Shown here piece after piece: positions 6,537 through 15,796 of a DNA stretch of 64,000 nucleotides; the first letter of the stretch is position 1; the number at the start of each line of letters is the position of its first letter. The stretch comes from an uncultured Flavobacteriales bacterium (lineage in GTDB: Bacteria > Bacteroidota > Bacteroidia > Flavobacteriales_G > Salibacteraceae), in assembly GCA_913020435.1 (NCBI GenBank), contig CAJVZZ010000009.1:50856-114855 (forward strand), in the 5' to 3' direction. Below the pieces are notes generated by a model, which searched no databases, was not told the origin of the DNA, and worked only from the letters and a program-made list of their open reading frames with translations. The position numbers were made by a program, and so were the translations under genes.

Positions 6537-9485
6537 TTAGTAGCCAAACAACTCTTCTAATGAAATTTCGGTAATTGCACCATATTTCTTTAATGATTCT
6601 AGGTCTAGATCTTCTTTATTGCCCATTATCATTAAGGTGTAGGTGTTCCCTTTGATTTTTGATTCAAAGAAATTTACTAAGTCATCTTGCTTCGCAGTCT
6701 TTATATAATCATACGTGTCCTTTCTACTATCGTAGTTCATTCCTTTTTTAAGGTTCGATAAATAGAAAAAGTACTTCTGATCCTTGATTTTTCTATCGCT
6801 GGCAATTCTTTTCATTATACTGTTTCTCGCTGCTTCAATTTGATTGTCAATTATTGGCATTTCAGTTAATAAATCCATTGCAGTGCTAAGAGCTTGGTTC
6901 AGCTTATCGGGCTGCGTCCCAATATACCCTCTAAAATAATGGGATCTTGCAGGTTCATTCGGAGTATCGAAACGACAATATGCAGTATAAGCCAATCCTT
7001 TTGCTTCCCTAATTTCTTGAAAGAAAACAGAACTTAATCCACCGCCATAATAGGAATTAAACCATGATGCAACAGGAATAATTTCTTTATCGAATTCTTG
7101 TTCTTTACTCAAAAACAATAGATCTGTTTGAACTTGAACCCTGTTTACAAAATAGATTTTGCTTTCATTGGTTTCTTGTTCAACCAACTCTATAGAAGCA
7201 GGAATTGCAGTTAAATTTTCTTTTTTAGGGTGCATTTTTTCAAACTTTCCTTGCATTGCATCCATTTCATCATTTCCATAATAGAAAATACGGTGCTCCA
7301 TACTTGAAATTTCTGACACCTTCTTTGTCAATACACTTGGGTCAATCGCTAACAATTTATCTTTCGAAATAATATTGGTGAACGGGTTTACGTTACCGTA
7401 CTTAGCGTAAGCTGGCAAAAAGCGATTTTGAATAGCTCCTTTTTCTAATTTGGCATCTTCTCTTCTTTTAAGTTCGCCTTCAGCAAATTTTTGGTAAGCA
7501 TCAGCATCGGGTTTCGCCTCTGCAAGAATATGCTCTAATAGCTCAATGCCTTTATCAGTGGACTTTTTTAATCCGCCCATAACGACATAAGTCTTATCGG
7601 TTCCAGAATAAACGCCAAAGTCTAACCCGTTCTTGTATAATTCCTGCTGTAATGCGCTGGCACTGTATTTAGACGTTCCTAGAAAAGGGAGATAATCAAA
7701 TGCCAGATTAGCAATTTTATCATGATTCGATCCCATTTCTATTATATACATGAGGTTAAATAACTCACTGTCTTCATTTTTGATATAATCAAATGTGATA
7801 TTACCGTTTATCGTTCCATGTTTTATGTCATTTTCAAAATCGATATACACCGGTTTTAAATCTGGAGACTCTTTTGATTTGAATTCAGCTAAGTATGCTG
7901 AAACTGTATCCGTATTCATTTCAATAGGAGTGATTTCTGGTTTTTCAACCTTTACGATATTTGTATCTACACCTAAGTTTTTTCTAATGACTGCGTAGTT
8001 ATTTCCAAATTTTTCGTTTGCAAACTTTATTAAATCGGCTTTTTCAATCGCATCCAATCGATTTAGTCTTTCCGTTTGCTCGTTCCAAGGAATATCAGAG
8101 ATAAAGGCTTCCAACAACTTATAAACTCTCCAGTTGCTTTCGTTACTTTGAATTTCCTCTTTCTTTAGGTTATTTATAATAGCGTTAAAGGTTTCATCTT
8201 CAAACTCTCCCTTTTTTACTTTTTCAATTTGAGAAAGAATAAGCGCTTCTGCTTCGTCCATTGTTTGACCTTCTCTCAAAGTTGCTCTTACAGTAAGTGA
8301 TCCGTAATCGTTCATGAAATCTGCACCAGCCCGAGCATCCAATATTTTTTGTTGCTGTACAAGGTTCAAATCGATTAATCCCGCTTTACCATTACTCAGT
8401 AAGTTTGCGAATAGTTCGCCATAGTCTGCGTCTTTAGATTTTTTTCCATCCAATCGGTAAGCGAGTGTAATAAACTCTTTGTCAGAACCAAATAAGTCAA
8501 TTGATTTTGGCTCAGTCATAGGAGCTAATTTTTCAAACGTTGGATGTTTCAAATCCGCCGAAGCCTTCAGGTCACCCCAATGCTTTTTAAATAGATCAAC
8601 GGTGTTTTCATAATCCACATCACCACTCAAACAAATGGCCATATTATTAGGCACATAATATTTCTTCCAGTAAGCACGAATATTTTTCATGCTTGGATTT
8701 TTAAGATGCTCAGGCTCACCTATAGTTGTTTGGTCACCATAAGGGTGTCCTGCAAATAAAGCTTCATTCATAGCCGCATAAGCTTTTCTTCCATCAGAAT
8801 CCTGACCTCTATTAAACTCTTCGTAAACGGTTTCTAGTTCAGTATGAAATAACCTTAGCACTAAGTTTCCAAAGCGTTCACGCTCTAACATTACCCATTT
8901 TTCGATTTCATTTGCTGGAACAATGTTCATGTATGCCGTAACTTCATTACTAGTAAAGGCATTAGTTGATTTCCCACCAATTGAACTTATTGCCTTATCA
9001 AATTCGTTAGGCGAAGCATATTTCGCCGCTTCTGAAGAAAGGCTATCTATTTTTTTGTAAAGTAATTTTTTACCTTCAGTAGTAGGTTCGTTTTTGTGCA
9101 ATTCATACAACTCTTCTATTTGGTTAAGAAGAGGTTTTTCCATTTCCCAATTTACCGTACCAAGATTAGGAGTTCCTTTAAACATAAGATGCTCAAGGTA
9201 ATGTGCTAAACCTGTATTGTCAGATGGGTCGTATGTACTCCCTGCTTTTATAGTAATAAAAGAAGTGAAGGTAGGTTCATTTGTATTCTTACTTAAAAAG
9301 AGTTTTAACCCGTTTTCAAGCTCATAAATACGAAGTTTCATTGGATCGTTTTCGACGTAACTGTATGTGTTTCCACTTTTATCTTGAGTTTTTTTCATAC
9401 CTGTTTCTGAATTCTCTTTTTTTGAAGGGCTACATGCTGCAATTAAAAATGATAATGCAATTGCCCATAAATTTAATTTGTTCAT
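6537..9485 (-). CDS. M16-family zinc metallopeptidase, lipoprotein
   Basis: 982 residues. A lipoprotein signal peptide ends in LIAAC with Cys18 as the acylation site. The inverted zinc motif HxxEH of M16 peptidases is HYLEH at residues 95-99, followed about 75 residues later by an ELETVYEEFNRG segment that should supply the third ligand Glu. A second, inactive M16-type half follows with the conserved 'GGGLSSVFFQEIREAKGLAYT' pattern near residue 810. The length fits full pitrilysin-type enzymes. It is probably an envelope-anchored peptidase degrading oligopeptides. Stands alone as a transcription unit; no promoter element is obvious. Confidence 0.92.
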   Translation of the reverse strand: MNKLNLWAIALSFLIAACSPSKKENSETGMKKTQDKSGNTYSYVENDPMKLRIYELENGLKLFLSKNTNEPTFTSFITIKAGSTYDPSDNTGLAHYLEHLMFKGTPNLGTVNWEMEKPLLNQIEELYELHKNEPTTEGKKLLYKKIDSLSSEAAKYASPNEFDKAISSIGGKSTNAFTSNEVTAYMNIVPANEIEKWVMLERERFGNLVLRLFHTELETVYEEFNRGQDSDGRKAYAAMNEALFAGHPYGDQTTIGEPEHLKNPSMKNIRAYWKKYYVPNNMAICLSGDVDYENTVDLFKKHWGDLKASADLKHPTFEKLAPMTEPKSIDLFGSDKEFITLAYRLDGKKSKDADYGELFANLLSNGKAGLIDLNLVQQQKILDARAGADFMNDYGSLTVRATLREGQTMDEAEALILSQIEKVKKGEFEDETFNAIINNLKKEEIQSNESNWRVYKLLEAFISDIPWNEQTERLNRLDAIEKADLIKFANEKFGNNYAVIRKNLGVDTNIVKVEKPEITPIEMNTDTVSAYLAEFKSKESPDLKPVYIDFENDIKHGTINGNITFDYIKNEDSELFNLMYIIEMGSNHDKIANLAFDYLPFLGTSKYSASALQQELYKNGLDFGVYSGTDKTYVVMGGLKKSTDKGIELLEHILAEAKPDADAYQKFAEGELKRREDAKLEKGAIQNRFLPAYAKYGNVNPFTNIISKDKLLAIDPSVLTKKVSEISSMEHRIFYYGNDEMDAMQGKFEKMHPKKENLTAIPASIELVEQETNESKIYFVNRVQVQTDLLFLSKEQEFDKEIIPVASWFNSYYGGGLSSVFFQEIREAKGLAYTAYCRFDTPNEPARSHYFRGYIGTQPDKLNQALSTAMDLLTEMPIIDNQIEAARNSIMKRIASDRKIKDQKYFFYLSNLKKGMNYDSRKDTYDYIKTAKQDDLVNFFESKIKGNTYTLMIMGNKEDLDLESLKKYGAITEISLEELFGY

Positions 9486-9543
9486 AATAATCTAATTAAA
9501 ATTAGTTGTAGCTAATTGGTAAACAGCTACATAGTGATTGAGG

Positions 9544-11187
9544 TTACTTGTTTTGAATTTTTTCAAAGAAAGCGAATCCATTCTTCTTATACAATAACTT
9601 AAAGTGAGTATTTTTTTCTTGAAACTTTGACGATTCTGTGTTCTTCAAAACGCAATAAACAGGCTTATCGGTTTCACCATCAATCAACCAATTCACATTT
9701 GAATGCTTTGGGTTTTTTTGTTTTTGTTTTTTTGTATAAAATAAGTGTGCGTAGCTTTTATAGTGCACAGGAGTTACGTAACAATTTTCATTTGCTTTTG
9801 ATGCGTAGAATTCAATCGCGGCGCGTTGAGTATAAGCCTCAATTTTTGGAACAAATGCAGTAAGAATAATCAAGAAGGACACTAACATTGATGCCATAAG
9901 ATATAGATGACGGCTAAAACTTTTAATGATAAAGTAGAGAGCGAGCCCGCCTGCAAAAATTAACGGTAGTACATAATCTATTATACTCCAAGAGTTTTCG
10001 GCATTAAAATTAGCTTTTGCAAAATCATCATCAATCCATGTGGCTTCGCGCAGTATTTCTATGTGATTTCCAAGATAGGGAAGTGCAAAAAACACAATTA
10101 GAAGAAAGCTTCCAATCAAAGGAAGTGCAATTTTTTGAATTGCGTATTCCTTAGAATTTCTGTTGTATTGGCCGTTTAGATAGTTAGCAGCGAAAAAGCT
10201 CAAAGGAAAATAACACAAACTAGAGTAGTGAATAATTTTGGTATTTACTAAGGAAAACAGTAATAGAACCAGGCTAAAGAGTAAAAGCATTATTCGTTGA
10301 AAATCTTGTTGACTGTCCTTTTCTTGTTTAATAAAGAACCCTCCAAGCGCGAAAATGGACATTGGAAAACAACCGATCAAAAGCACAACAAAGTGATAAT
10401 AAAAAGGCCCACCATGACCAGCGTCTTGTGTTTGGAGTAATCTGATTTGATAAGTAATGAAATCTTCAATGATATGACCCCTTCCGCTAACCCATTCAAT
10501 AAAAAACCACAACCCGCCGATTATTATTAAACTGATGGTAAAACCTGAAAAATGCGAAAAACGAACGGGAACTTTAAATCGTTTCCATAGAAAAAAAACA
10601 CCAAACACCATCAAAATAACAAGCAATGCAACGGGGCCTTTTGTCATAATTCCTAAGCCGATTGATGCGCCGGAAATTACAGCCCAACGAAGGTGCTTTC
10701 CATTAGAATTGTAAATTGACTTCCATGTTGCATAGGTTCCGTAAAAAATGAAAAGATTGAACCAAGGATCGATAATTCCGCTTTTAAAGTAAAGCACAGG
10801 TAATAAGGAAGTACAGTAGGCGAATGCCCAGAGCCACCCGAATGAGTTGCTAAAGTTTTTTCGACCAATAGAATATAAGACCATCCCGGTTATTGCTCCC
10901 GCAATTGCGTTGGGCAATCGAGCGCTAAATTCATTGATTCCGAATAAATTCATACAAAGAGCTTGTAGCCAGAAAAAGAGCGGTGGTTTCTCCCAAAACG
11001 GCTCATAATTGATTTGAACCAAGGAATAATTACCGGTAACTATCATTTCTCGAGCAGCTTCAGCAAAGTTGATTTCGTCCCAGTCAAATAGATGACTTTG
11101 ACCATTGAATGATGCAAAAATCACGAGTCCAAGAAACCCAATTAAGGCGTTGCTCTGATTAGATGTCAATTGTAATAACCGATTCAT
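9544..11187 (-). CDS. ArnT/PMT-like GT-C membrane glycosyltransferase
   Basis: 547 residues, with about ten or more hydrophobic segments. The first periplasmic loop has the GT-C acidic motif DWDE (residues 35-38) followed by 'FAEAAREM' and 'KPPLFFWLQA', the signature of ArnT-like aminoarabinose transferases and PMT-family glycosyltransferases. Such enzymes use polyprenyl-phosphate sugars to modify lipid A or proteins on the periplasmic face. A soluble C-terminal tail rich in Lys and Asn follows residue 440. The start overlaps the stop of the PAP2 phosphatase gene by 4 bp (ATGA), suggesting a coupled lipid-carrier or lipid A modification unit. Substrate not determined. Confidence 0.84.
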   Translation of the reverse strand: MNRLLQLTSNQSNALIGFLGLVIFASFNGQSHLFDWDEINFAEAAREMIVTGNYSLVQINYEPFWEKPPLFFWLQALCMNLFGINEFSARLPNAIAGAITGMVLYSIGRKNFSNSFGWLWAFAYCTSLLPVLYFKSGIIDPWFNLFIFYGTYATWKSIYNSNGKHLRWAVISGASIGLGIMTKGPVALLVILMVFGVFFLWKRFKVPVRFSHFSGFTISLIIIGGLWFFIEWVSGRGHIIEDFITYQIRLLQTQDAGHGGPFYYHFVVLLIGCFPMSIFALGGFFIKQEKDSQQDFQRIMLLLFSLVLLLFSLVNTKIIHYSSLCYFPLSFFAANYLNGQYNRNSKEYAIQKIALPLIGSFLLIVFFALPYLGNHIEILREATWIDDDFAKANFNAENSWSIIDYVLPLIFAGGLALYFIIKSFSRHLYLMASMLVSFLIILTAFVPKIEAYTQRAAIEFYASKANENCYVTPVHYKSYAHLFYTKKQKQKNPKHSNVNWLIDGETDKPVYCVLKNTESSKFQEKNTHFKLLYKKNGFAFFEKIQNK

Positions 11188-11852
11188 CGATTTATCAAAC
11201 TTTTGTTAAACCAAGGCTTATTTTTTTTGCTTAAAAACGCGAAGATCAGGAGCGCCCATAACGTTCCCATTAGGGACCCGAAGTATATGTCAATAAAAAA
11301 ATGTTGTGATAAATACACTCTAGAATAGCCAGCAGCGAATGCTAGTAGAGTAAATAAAACCGTCCATTTAGGTTTTTTGATCAATAACAATAATGACACA
11401 TATAGAGCAAAGGCAGTTGTAGTGTGGCCGGATGGAAAACTATTGTGAATATTCAATTCCATTCCTTCAATAGTTTGAATACTATTTTCACTGAAATGTT
11501 TAAAGAACCATGATGGACGATCATAAGAGTCAAACACAAAGTTTTTAAGCAGTTGAGTGGCGCCTCCAGCAAGTATTGCGGTTAATCCGATTTGAAGGGC
11601 TGATTTATAATTCACAAAGAGGACAAAGAGTATGATTGCTACTGCAAATAAACCATCGCCAATATGAGTTATGTATTTAAAAAAGGAGTGCAGCGAGTCG
11701 TAAAAGAATTGATTGAGAATTAGATGAGAGTTTTCTCTACTGGTTACAAAAAGAAATATTCCACCTAAAACCAGAAAGAGGAGATAGGTGATGTAAAATG
11801 GTAAATAGGATTTATGACTTAAAGCGTAATTCACGATAAGGCGAAAATACAT
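11184..11852 (-). CDS. PAP2-superfamily membrane phosphatase
   Basis: 222 residues with about six membrane segments. The three phosphatase motifs are visible: a K-x8-RP variant (normally K-x6-RP) around residue 105, PSGH in the middle, and SR-x5-H-x3-D near residue 180. Members dephosphorylate undecaprenyl pyrophosphate, phosphatidylglycerol phosphate or lipid A. Coupling by a 4-bp overlap to the ArnT-like transferase suggests either recycling of the lipid carrier or phosphate removal from lipid A before modification, which is inference. Confidence 0.86.
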   Translation of the reverse strand: MYFRLIVNYALSHKSYLPFYITYLLFLVLGGIFLFVTSRENSHLILNQFFYDSLHSFFKYITHIGDGLFAVAIILFVLFVNYKSALQIGLTAILAGGATQLLKNFVFDSYDRPSWFFKHFSENSIQTIEGMELNIHNSFPSGHTTTAFALYVSLLLLIKKPKWTVLFTLLAFAAGYSRVYLSQHFFIDIYFGSLMGTLWALLIFAFLSKKNKPWFNKSLINR

Positions 11853-11903
11853 TAATTGCTCTTTTTATATCAATTATCAATGGATAAGGCGCTATGAAAA
11901 ATA

Positions 11904-11911
11904 TATATTTG
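11904..11911 (+). promoter_or_regulatory. TAnnTTTG -7 element upstream of tRNA-Met
   Basis: TATATTTG, 70 bp before the tRNA. It would give a transcript with a leader of roughly 60 nt before the mature 5' end. No clear -33 element was seen. Confidence 0.4.
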
Positions 11912-11981
11912 CAGCCCGAAAATAGGGCGAAGAAGCTTCTCCAAAACTTAATTGTAAGGTACAGGCAACTTTACCACTTAT

Positions 11982-12055
11982 GGCGAGGTAGCTCAGTTGG
12001 TTAGAGCGTCGGATTCATAACCCGGAGGTCGAGAGTTCAAATCTCTCTCTCGCTA
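11982..12055 (+). tRNA. tRNA with CAT anticodon (tRNA-Met type)
   Basis: 74 nt. The acceptor arms GGCGAGG and TCTCGCT pair with G-U closings at each end. The D-arm is GCTC...GAGC, the T-arm GAGAG-TTCAAAT-CTCTC, the variable loop five bases and the discriminator A; CCA is not encoded. The anticodon loop TTCATAA gives CAU. The closing pair of the anticodon stem is an A31/C39 mismatch. CAU tRNAs may be initiator, elongator Met, or lysidine-modified Ile2. The 5' terminal G-U pair and D-arm look more like elongator Met than initiator, but this is not certain. Confidence 0.93.
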
Positions 12056-12056
12056 C

Positions 12057-12092
12057 AAAAAATGGTCACTCAAAGAATTGAGTGGCCATTTT
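12057..12092. terminator. Shared hairpin terminator between tRNA-Met and the convergent gene
   Basis: Inverted repeat AAATGGTCACTCAA / TTGAGTGGCCATTT with an AGAA loop (one G-U) and flanking A/T runs. It starts 2 nt after the tRNA and touches the stop codon of the convergent minus-strand gene, so it probably serves both. Confidence 0.75.
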
Positions 12093-13396
12093 TATTTCTC
12101 CATGAGCTTGTCCACCCTAAGAAAAACATCCCAATACATCTCTTTGGTCATTTCTGCCCAGTGAATTTCATAGTACCGATATTGAAAGGTTTGAACTTGA
12201 CAAACAACAATTAATACGACGATGAAAGATCTAATCGCAATTTTCGCGACTTTTTCTTTTATGTATTGAAGGCTTATTGCTAATAATAGGGCAAATACAG
12301 GTAAATATTCAACAAAGACGCGGGTTGAGAAACTGCCACCATAATACCAGCACCACCAAGAAGACAATACGTAGGTAACCACGATTAGAAATGCAACCAG
12401 AGAATAAAATTGAAACCTTGATTTCTTATAAAGCGGAATAAGTCCAAAAAGAGCTAAAAAACACATAGGTGTGTATACAAAGAGGCCTTTTTTGTAGCTG
12501 AATAGAAAGTCGAAAATTTGCGGATTTAGAAAGTTAAATCCCTCACCATCATAAGAATATATGAAAAATGACCCTGTTTGGATTTTGTAAATGAAAAGCT
12601 GAATTGAAACAATTGCACAACAAACAATTGCAGAAATAATCAAAGCTAAAAAGTGCTTTTTCAGAGCTAAGAATCCTCTTTTAAGGCTGGAATAGCTTCC
12701 AGCTAAAAAAGGAATAAGACCAATAATTAAACCGTTAACCGGTCGAATTAAAATAATTATACCAAGGAAAATGGAGGCTAGTATAATATCCCGCGAAGCT
12801 GTTTTTTCGAAATATCGTTTTATAAAAAAGACAAATCCAGCAACAAAAGCGAAAGAATAGACGTGCGACATGCCCAACTCACCAACAGTATAATAAAAGA
12901 GATTGGAACCAAATAATAGTGCGATTAACGTTATTGATTTATTGGTTTCATTAATCCGATAGAAGGAAAGTAGGCGCGCTAAAAAGAACAAACCCAAAGC
13001 ACAATAGAAGACAGCTCCTATGGTTTGGAATATTGCATAGAGGTAGGAGTAACCGTCTAAATCGTACCCTAATAGTATACTTAGCCAGTGAGCAACTAGG
13101 TAAAAAGGAACGAGCACAAATGCAGTTCCACAGTAATATTTGTTAATGTAAAACCCGTCATGCTCTTTTCTATAATCGTAGATATCACTTGCGTTTTTGT
13201 ACTTGACACGCTCTATTTCATCGAAAAAACCAAAATTTAAATCTTGATATACAACAGTAGCTGGTAAGTAAGCATAATAACCCTTTGCATCAGACTCCAA
13301 AAAGTCTTTCCAGCTTACCGAATACCAATTAACGTTTGAAGTTATGATTAATAGGAGCGCAACAGAAAAAATCAACGTGACATTCGAAGCCTTCAT
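12092..13396 (-). CDS. Polytopic membrane protein, possible GT-C-type glycosyltransferase
   Basis: 434 residues with around ten hydrophobic segments. After the first helix, a loop carries 'ESDAKGYYAYLPA' and a second loop 'INKYYCGTAFVLVPFYLVAH'. This resembles uncharacterised GT-C-like proteins of Bacteroidota, where an early acidic residue faces the periplasm, but I cannot match a named family. A Trp/Tyr-rich loop (SSWWCWYYGGSFSTRVFVEYLP) near residue 355 is typical of lipid-linked sugar enzymes. It may take part in glycan assembly. The stop codon abuts the shared terminator and the gene starts 15 bp after the response regulator gene ends, on the same strand. Confidence 0.68.
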   Translation of the reverse strand: MKASNVTLIFSVALLLIITSNVNWYSVSWKDFLESDAKGYYAYLPATVVYQDLNFGFFDEIERVKYKNASDIYDYRKEHDGFYINKYYCGTAFVLVPFYLVAHWLSILLGYDLDGYSYLYAIFQTIGAVFYCALGLFFLARLLSFYRINETNKSITLIALLFGSNLFYYTVGELGMSHVYSFAFVAGFVFFIKRYFEKTASRDIILASIFLGIIILIRPVNGLIIGLIPFLAGSYSSLKRGFLALKKHFLALIISAIVCCAIVSIQLFIYKIQTGSFFIYSYDGEGFNFLNPQIFDFLFSYKKGLFVYTPMCFLALFGLIPLYKKSRFQFYSLVAFLIVVTYVLSSWWCWYYGGSFSTRVFVEYLPVFALLLAISLQYIKEKVAKIAIRSFIVVLIVVCQVQTFQYRYYEIHWAEMTKEMYWDVFLRVDKLMEK

Positions 13397-13411
13397 GTTG
13401 CAAGTCTACAA

Positions 13412-14143
13412 CTAAAGACTCATCATTTCTTTAAGCCGTGATGCTTGCCTTCTTGAGATCTCTATTTTATCTCCGGTTTTAAGTTCAACTTGCATTCCCC
13501 CATTAAACCAAGGATCAATTTTCTGAATCCACTTTAGGTTAATTATAAACTTTCGATTAGCCCTGAAAAACTCTTTATCGCTCAGTCGTTTGTCCAAGTT
13601 ATTTAGAGATTTCAGTATTAATGGCTTGTTTCCGTTAAAATAGACTTTGACATAGTTTCCTATGCTTTCAAACTTTTCCACATCGCGCAAATGCACAAAC
13701 CAACAACGCTCCCCGTCTTTTAAAAACACTTGATCATCGCCCGTAAGCTCTTTTGAATTGGGATTTTCAAGCTGTTTCTTTTCTTCGGAAATTAATTCTA
13801 TTGCTTTATTGACCGCATTGGTGAAACGCTCTTCTTCTACAGGCTTTAGAATGTAATCCATAGCATTTACCTCAAATGCTTGAATTGCAAATTCATCGTA
13901 AGCAGTAACGAATATTACGTGAGGAACCCGTTCTAATTCTTCCAGCAGCTCAAAACCATTTTTACCTGGCATTTGAATATCAAGAAACAACAGGTCGGGT
14001 TGTAAATCTTCTATTCCTTGTCTTGCTTCTTCCGGATTTCCATAATCTGCAATTACCTCTAAGTTTGAATGCTGCTCAATTAAAGAAAGCAGTTCTTTTC
14101 TTCCCAGTCTCTCATCATCAACTACAATGGTTTTAATTTTCAT
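13412..14143 (-). CDS. LytTR-type response regulator
   Basis: 243 residues from ATG 14143. The track's longer start at 14173 adds ten residues inside the kinase gene and is less likely, because the receiver domain begins right at 'KIKTIVVDDE'. The phospho-acceptor is D55 in 'LLFLDIQMPG'. A LytTR DNA-binding domain occupies about residues 140-243 ('FFRANRKFIINLKWI' is typical). It overlaps the kinase stop by 11 bp, so the two form a translationally coupled LytS/LytR-like system. The targets and signal are not evident; adjacent membrane and envelope genes are possible targets. Confidence 0.92.
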   Translation of the reverse strand: MKIKTIVVDDERLGRKELLSLIEQHSNLEVIADYGNPEEARQGIEDLQPDLLFLDIQMPGKNGFELLEELERVPHVIFVTAYDEFAIQAFEVNAMDYILKPVEEERFTNAVNKAIELISEEKKQLENPNSKELTGDDQVFLKDGERCWFVHLRDVEKFESIGNYVKVYFNGNKPLILKSLNNLDKRLSDKEFFRANRKFIINLKWIQKIDPWFNGGMQVELKTGDKIEISRRQASRLKEMMSL

Positions 14144-15185
14144 TTCCGTCAATATTTTGAGGTAGCTTGACAATGCAAATGACCTCAGTTTTGTTTTTAT
14201 TTTTTATTTCGAATGAAGCTTTTCCTGAAAATAAGAGCCTTAGTCGTTCCTTTGTGTTTTCAATGCCAAAGCCGGTCTCCGTTTTTTTATTTGCGTCGTA
14301 CTGCCCGCTATTGGTAATGGAAATAATTAAATAGTCTTTTTCCAACTCAGCAACTATAGCCAAATTCCCTCCTTTTGGTAAATGCGCAATACCGTGTTTT
14401 ATTCCGTTTTCTACCAGTGTTTGAATCATAAGCGGAGGTATCATAATGTGCTTGCTATTTGGAGAAATATCAAAGGAAACACTCAACCTTTCTTCGTAAC
14501 GATAGCCTTCGATTGCTAAATAATCGTGAACCAATTTTAGTTCTTCCGAAAAGTGGATGAGTCGCTGTTTTCCCATAAGCATATTACTCCGAAGAATATT
14601 AGATAGTTGAGTAATTGCTTTCTTAGCAATCTTTGGGTTTTCTTCTACCAAAGCCCGAATGCTATTCATGGAATTAAAAATGAAATGCGGGTTGAGTTGA
14701 GATTTTAGCTTGTTCAGCTCTATTTCATTTCGAGCGGCCTCCCACCTTAAGTTTTTTATTTCTTCGGCTTTGTAATTTTTAAAGAAATGGTAAAAGAAAT
14801 AAATAAGAGACCACAGCGTAAAAAGGATCATCCAGCCGGCCAATTCTTGAAATACAACTGCTGTGTTTAATATCTTTTTTCCTGCAAATATGAAGTAAGT
14901 CAAACCAGAATACGCAAGCTGAAATAACACGGCCATTGCTAGCGAGCCAATTATAAACCGCGGAATCATACGAGGAATGTTGAGTTTTAACCAGTCGTTT
15001 CTGATGATAATTTCTCTGTACAAATGACTAATACCCATTCCAAGTAGAAAGGCAGAAACAAGAGTTAAGATAAGAGCAGCAGAAAGCGATACGCCACTAA
15101 GTTGGTTAAGGAAATAAGCTATTAGAATATAGCTTCCCCAACCTATGGATTGGCAAATAATGTATAACCGTTTTTTTGTGCTCAC
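14133..15185 (-). CDS. LytS/YehU-type sensor histidine kinase
   Basis: 350 residues starting at GTG 15185. Four hydrophobic segments fill the first ~135 residues with no sizeable periplasmic sensor domain, so the stimulus may be in the membrane. The His_kinase motif QLNPHFIFNS gives H167 as the phosphorylation site. An ATP-binding HATPase region follows (N-box 'TLVENGIKHGI' near residue 265 and a 'GFGIENTKERL' G-box). It is upstream of and overlaps its LytTR partner. A TAnnTTTG element lies 5 bp upstream of the start. Confidence 0.92.
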   Translation of the reverse strand: MSTKKRLYIICQSIGWGSYILIAYFLNQLSGVSLSAALILTLVSAFLLGMGISHLYREIIIRNDWLKLNIPRMIPRFIIGSLAMAVLFQLAYSGLTYFIFAGKKILNTAVVFQELAGWMILFTLWSLIYFFYHFFKNYKAEEIKNLRWEAARNEIELNKLKSQLNPHFIFNSMNSIRALVEENPKIAKKAITQLSNILRSNMLMGKQRLIHFSEELKLVHDYLAIEGYRYEERLSVSFDISPNSKHIMIPPLMIQTLVENGIKHGIAHLPKGGNLAIVAELEKDYLIISITNSGQYDANKKTETGFGIENTKERLRLLFSGKASFEIKNKNKTEVICIVKLPQNIDGNEN

Positions 15186-15189
15186 TTAT

Positions 15190-15197
15190 CAAATGTA
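15190..15197 (-). promoter_or_regulatory. TAnnTTTG -7 element upstream of the histidine kinase gene
   Basis: TACATTTG on the minus strand, 5 bp before the GTG start, so transcription would begin close to or at the start codon. Confidence 0.35.
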
Positions 15198-15293
15198 AAT
15201 CATCGCTATTGCAATTAATAGTAGACAATACATAAGTGGAGCAATATTGCTATAACCCCTAATTTATTAGGGACAATGGATAAACAGAGCTTA

Positions 15294-15719
15294 CTAAACA
15301 GTAGCAATACATTTTAGTTCAATGGCAATAGGTGTAGGAAGAGCATTAATTGCAACAGTAGTTCTGCAAGGTTGGTTTTCTTGGAAATATTCAGCGTAAA
15401 TTTTATTGAAGGTCTTGAAATCACGCTTCATATCGACTAAAAAAACGGTCACGTCTACAAGATTCTCCCAACTAGATCCTGAAGAGTCCAAAACCGCCTT
15501 AACATTTGCGAAAACGCTGTGAACTTGAGCTTCAAAATCAAACTCTTCAAAGTTTCCATTATGATCTAGCTTTAACCCAGGAACAGCACTGTCATTTTCA
15601 TTGGATTTTGCAACTCTTGGCCCTACACCGGACAGAAATAATAAATTGCCCACTTTACGAGCATGAGGATATGCGCCAACCGCCTTTGGGGCTTTGTCTG
15701 AATTTATTTTCCCTTCCAT
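15294..15719 (-). CDS. RidA-family deaminase, resembling 2-aminomuconate deaminase
   Basis: 141 residues. RidA/YjgF features include 'AYPHARKVGNLLFLSG' at the N-terminus and 'RTTVAINALP...IELKCIA' at the C-terminus with the substrate-binding Arg. General RidA proteins hydrolyse reactive enamines, but the extended 'GVGPR' form and internal loop resemble the AmnD/NbaF branch that deaminates 2-aminomuconate in 3-hydroxyanthranilate catabolism. A 3-hydroxyanthranilate dioxygenase gene is in this window, though 45 kb away, which makes this role plausible but unproven. It stands alone with a TAnnTTTG element 15 bp upstream. Confidence 0.85.
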   Translation of the reverse strand: MEGKINSDKAPKAVGAYPHARKVGNLLFLSGVGPRVAKSNENDSAVPGLKLDHNGNFEEFDFEAQVHSVFANVKAVLDSSGSSWENLVDVTVFLVDMKRDFKTFNKIYAEYFQENQPCRTTVAINALPTPIAIELKCIATV

Positions 15720-15733
15720 AATTTATCTTTTTA

Positions 15734-15741
15734 CAAATATA
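15734..15741 (-). promoter_or_regulatory. TAnnTTTG -7 element upstream of the RidA-family gene
   Basis: TATATTTG on the minus strand, 15 bp before the ATG. Confidence 0.4.
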
Positions 15742-15796
15742 ATTTTCAAGAATGATTCTATAGCATTGTGTGTATTTTTACACCAAATAGAATTGA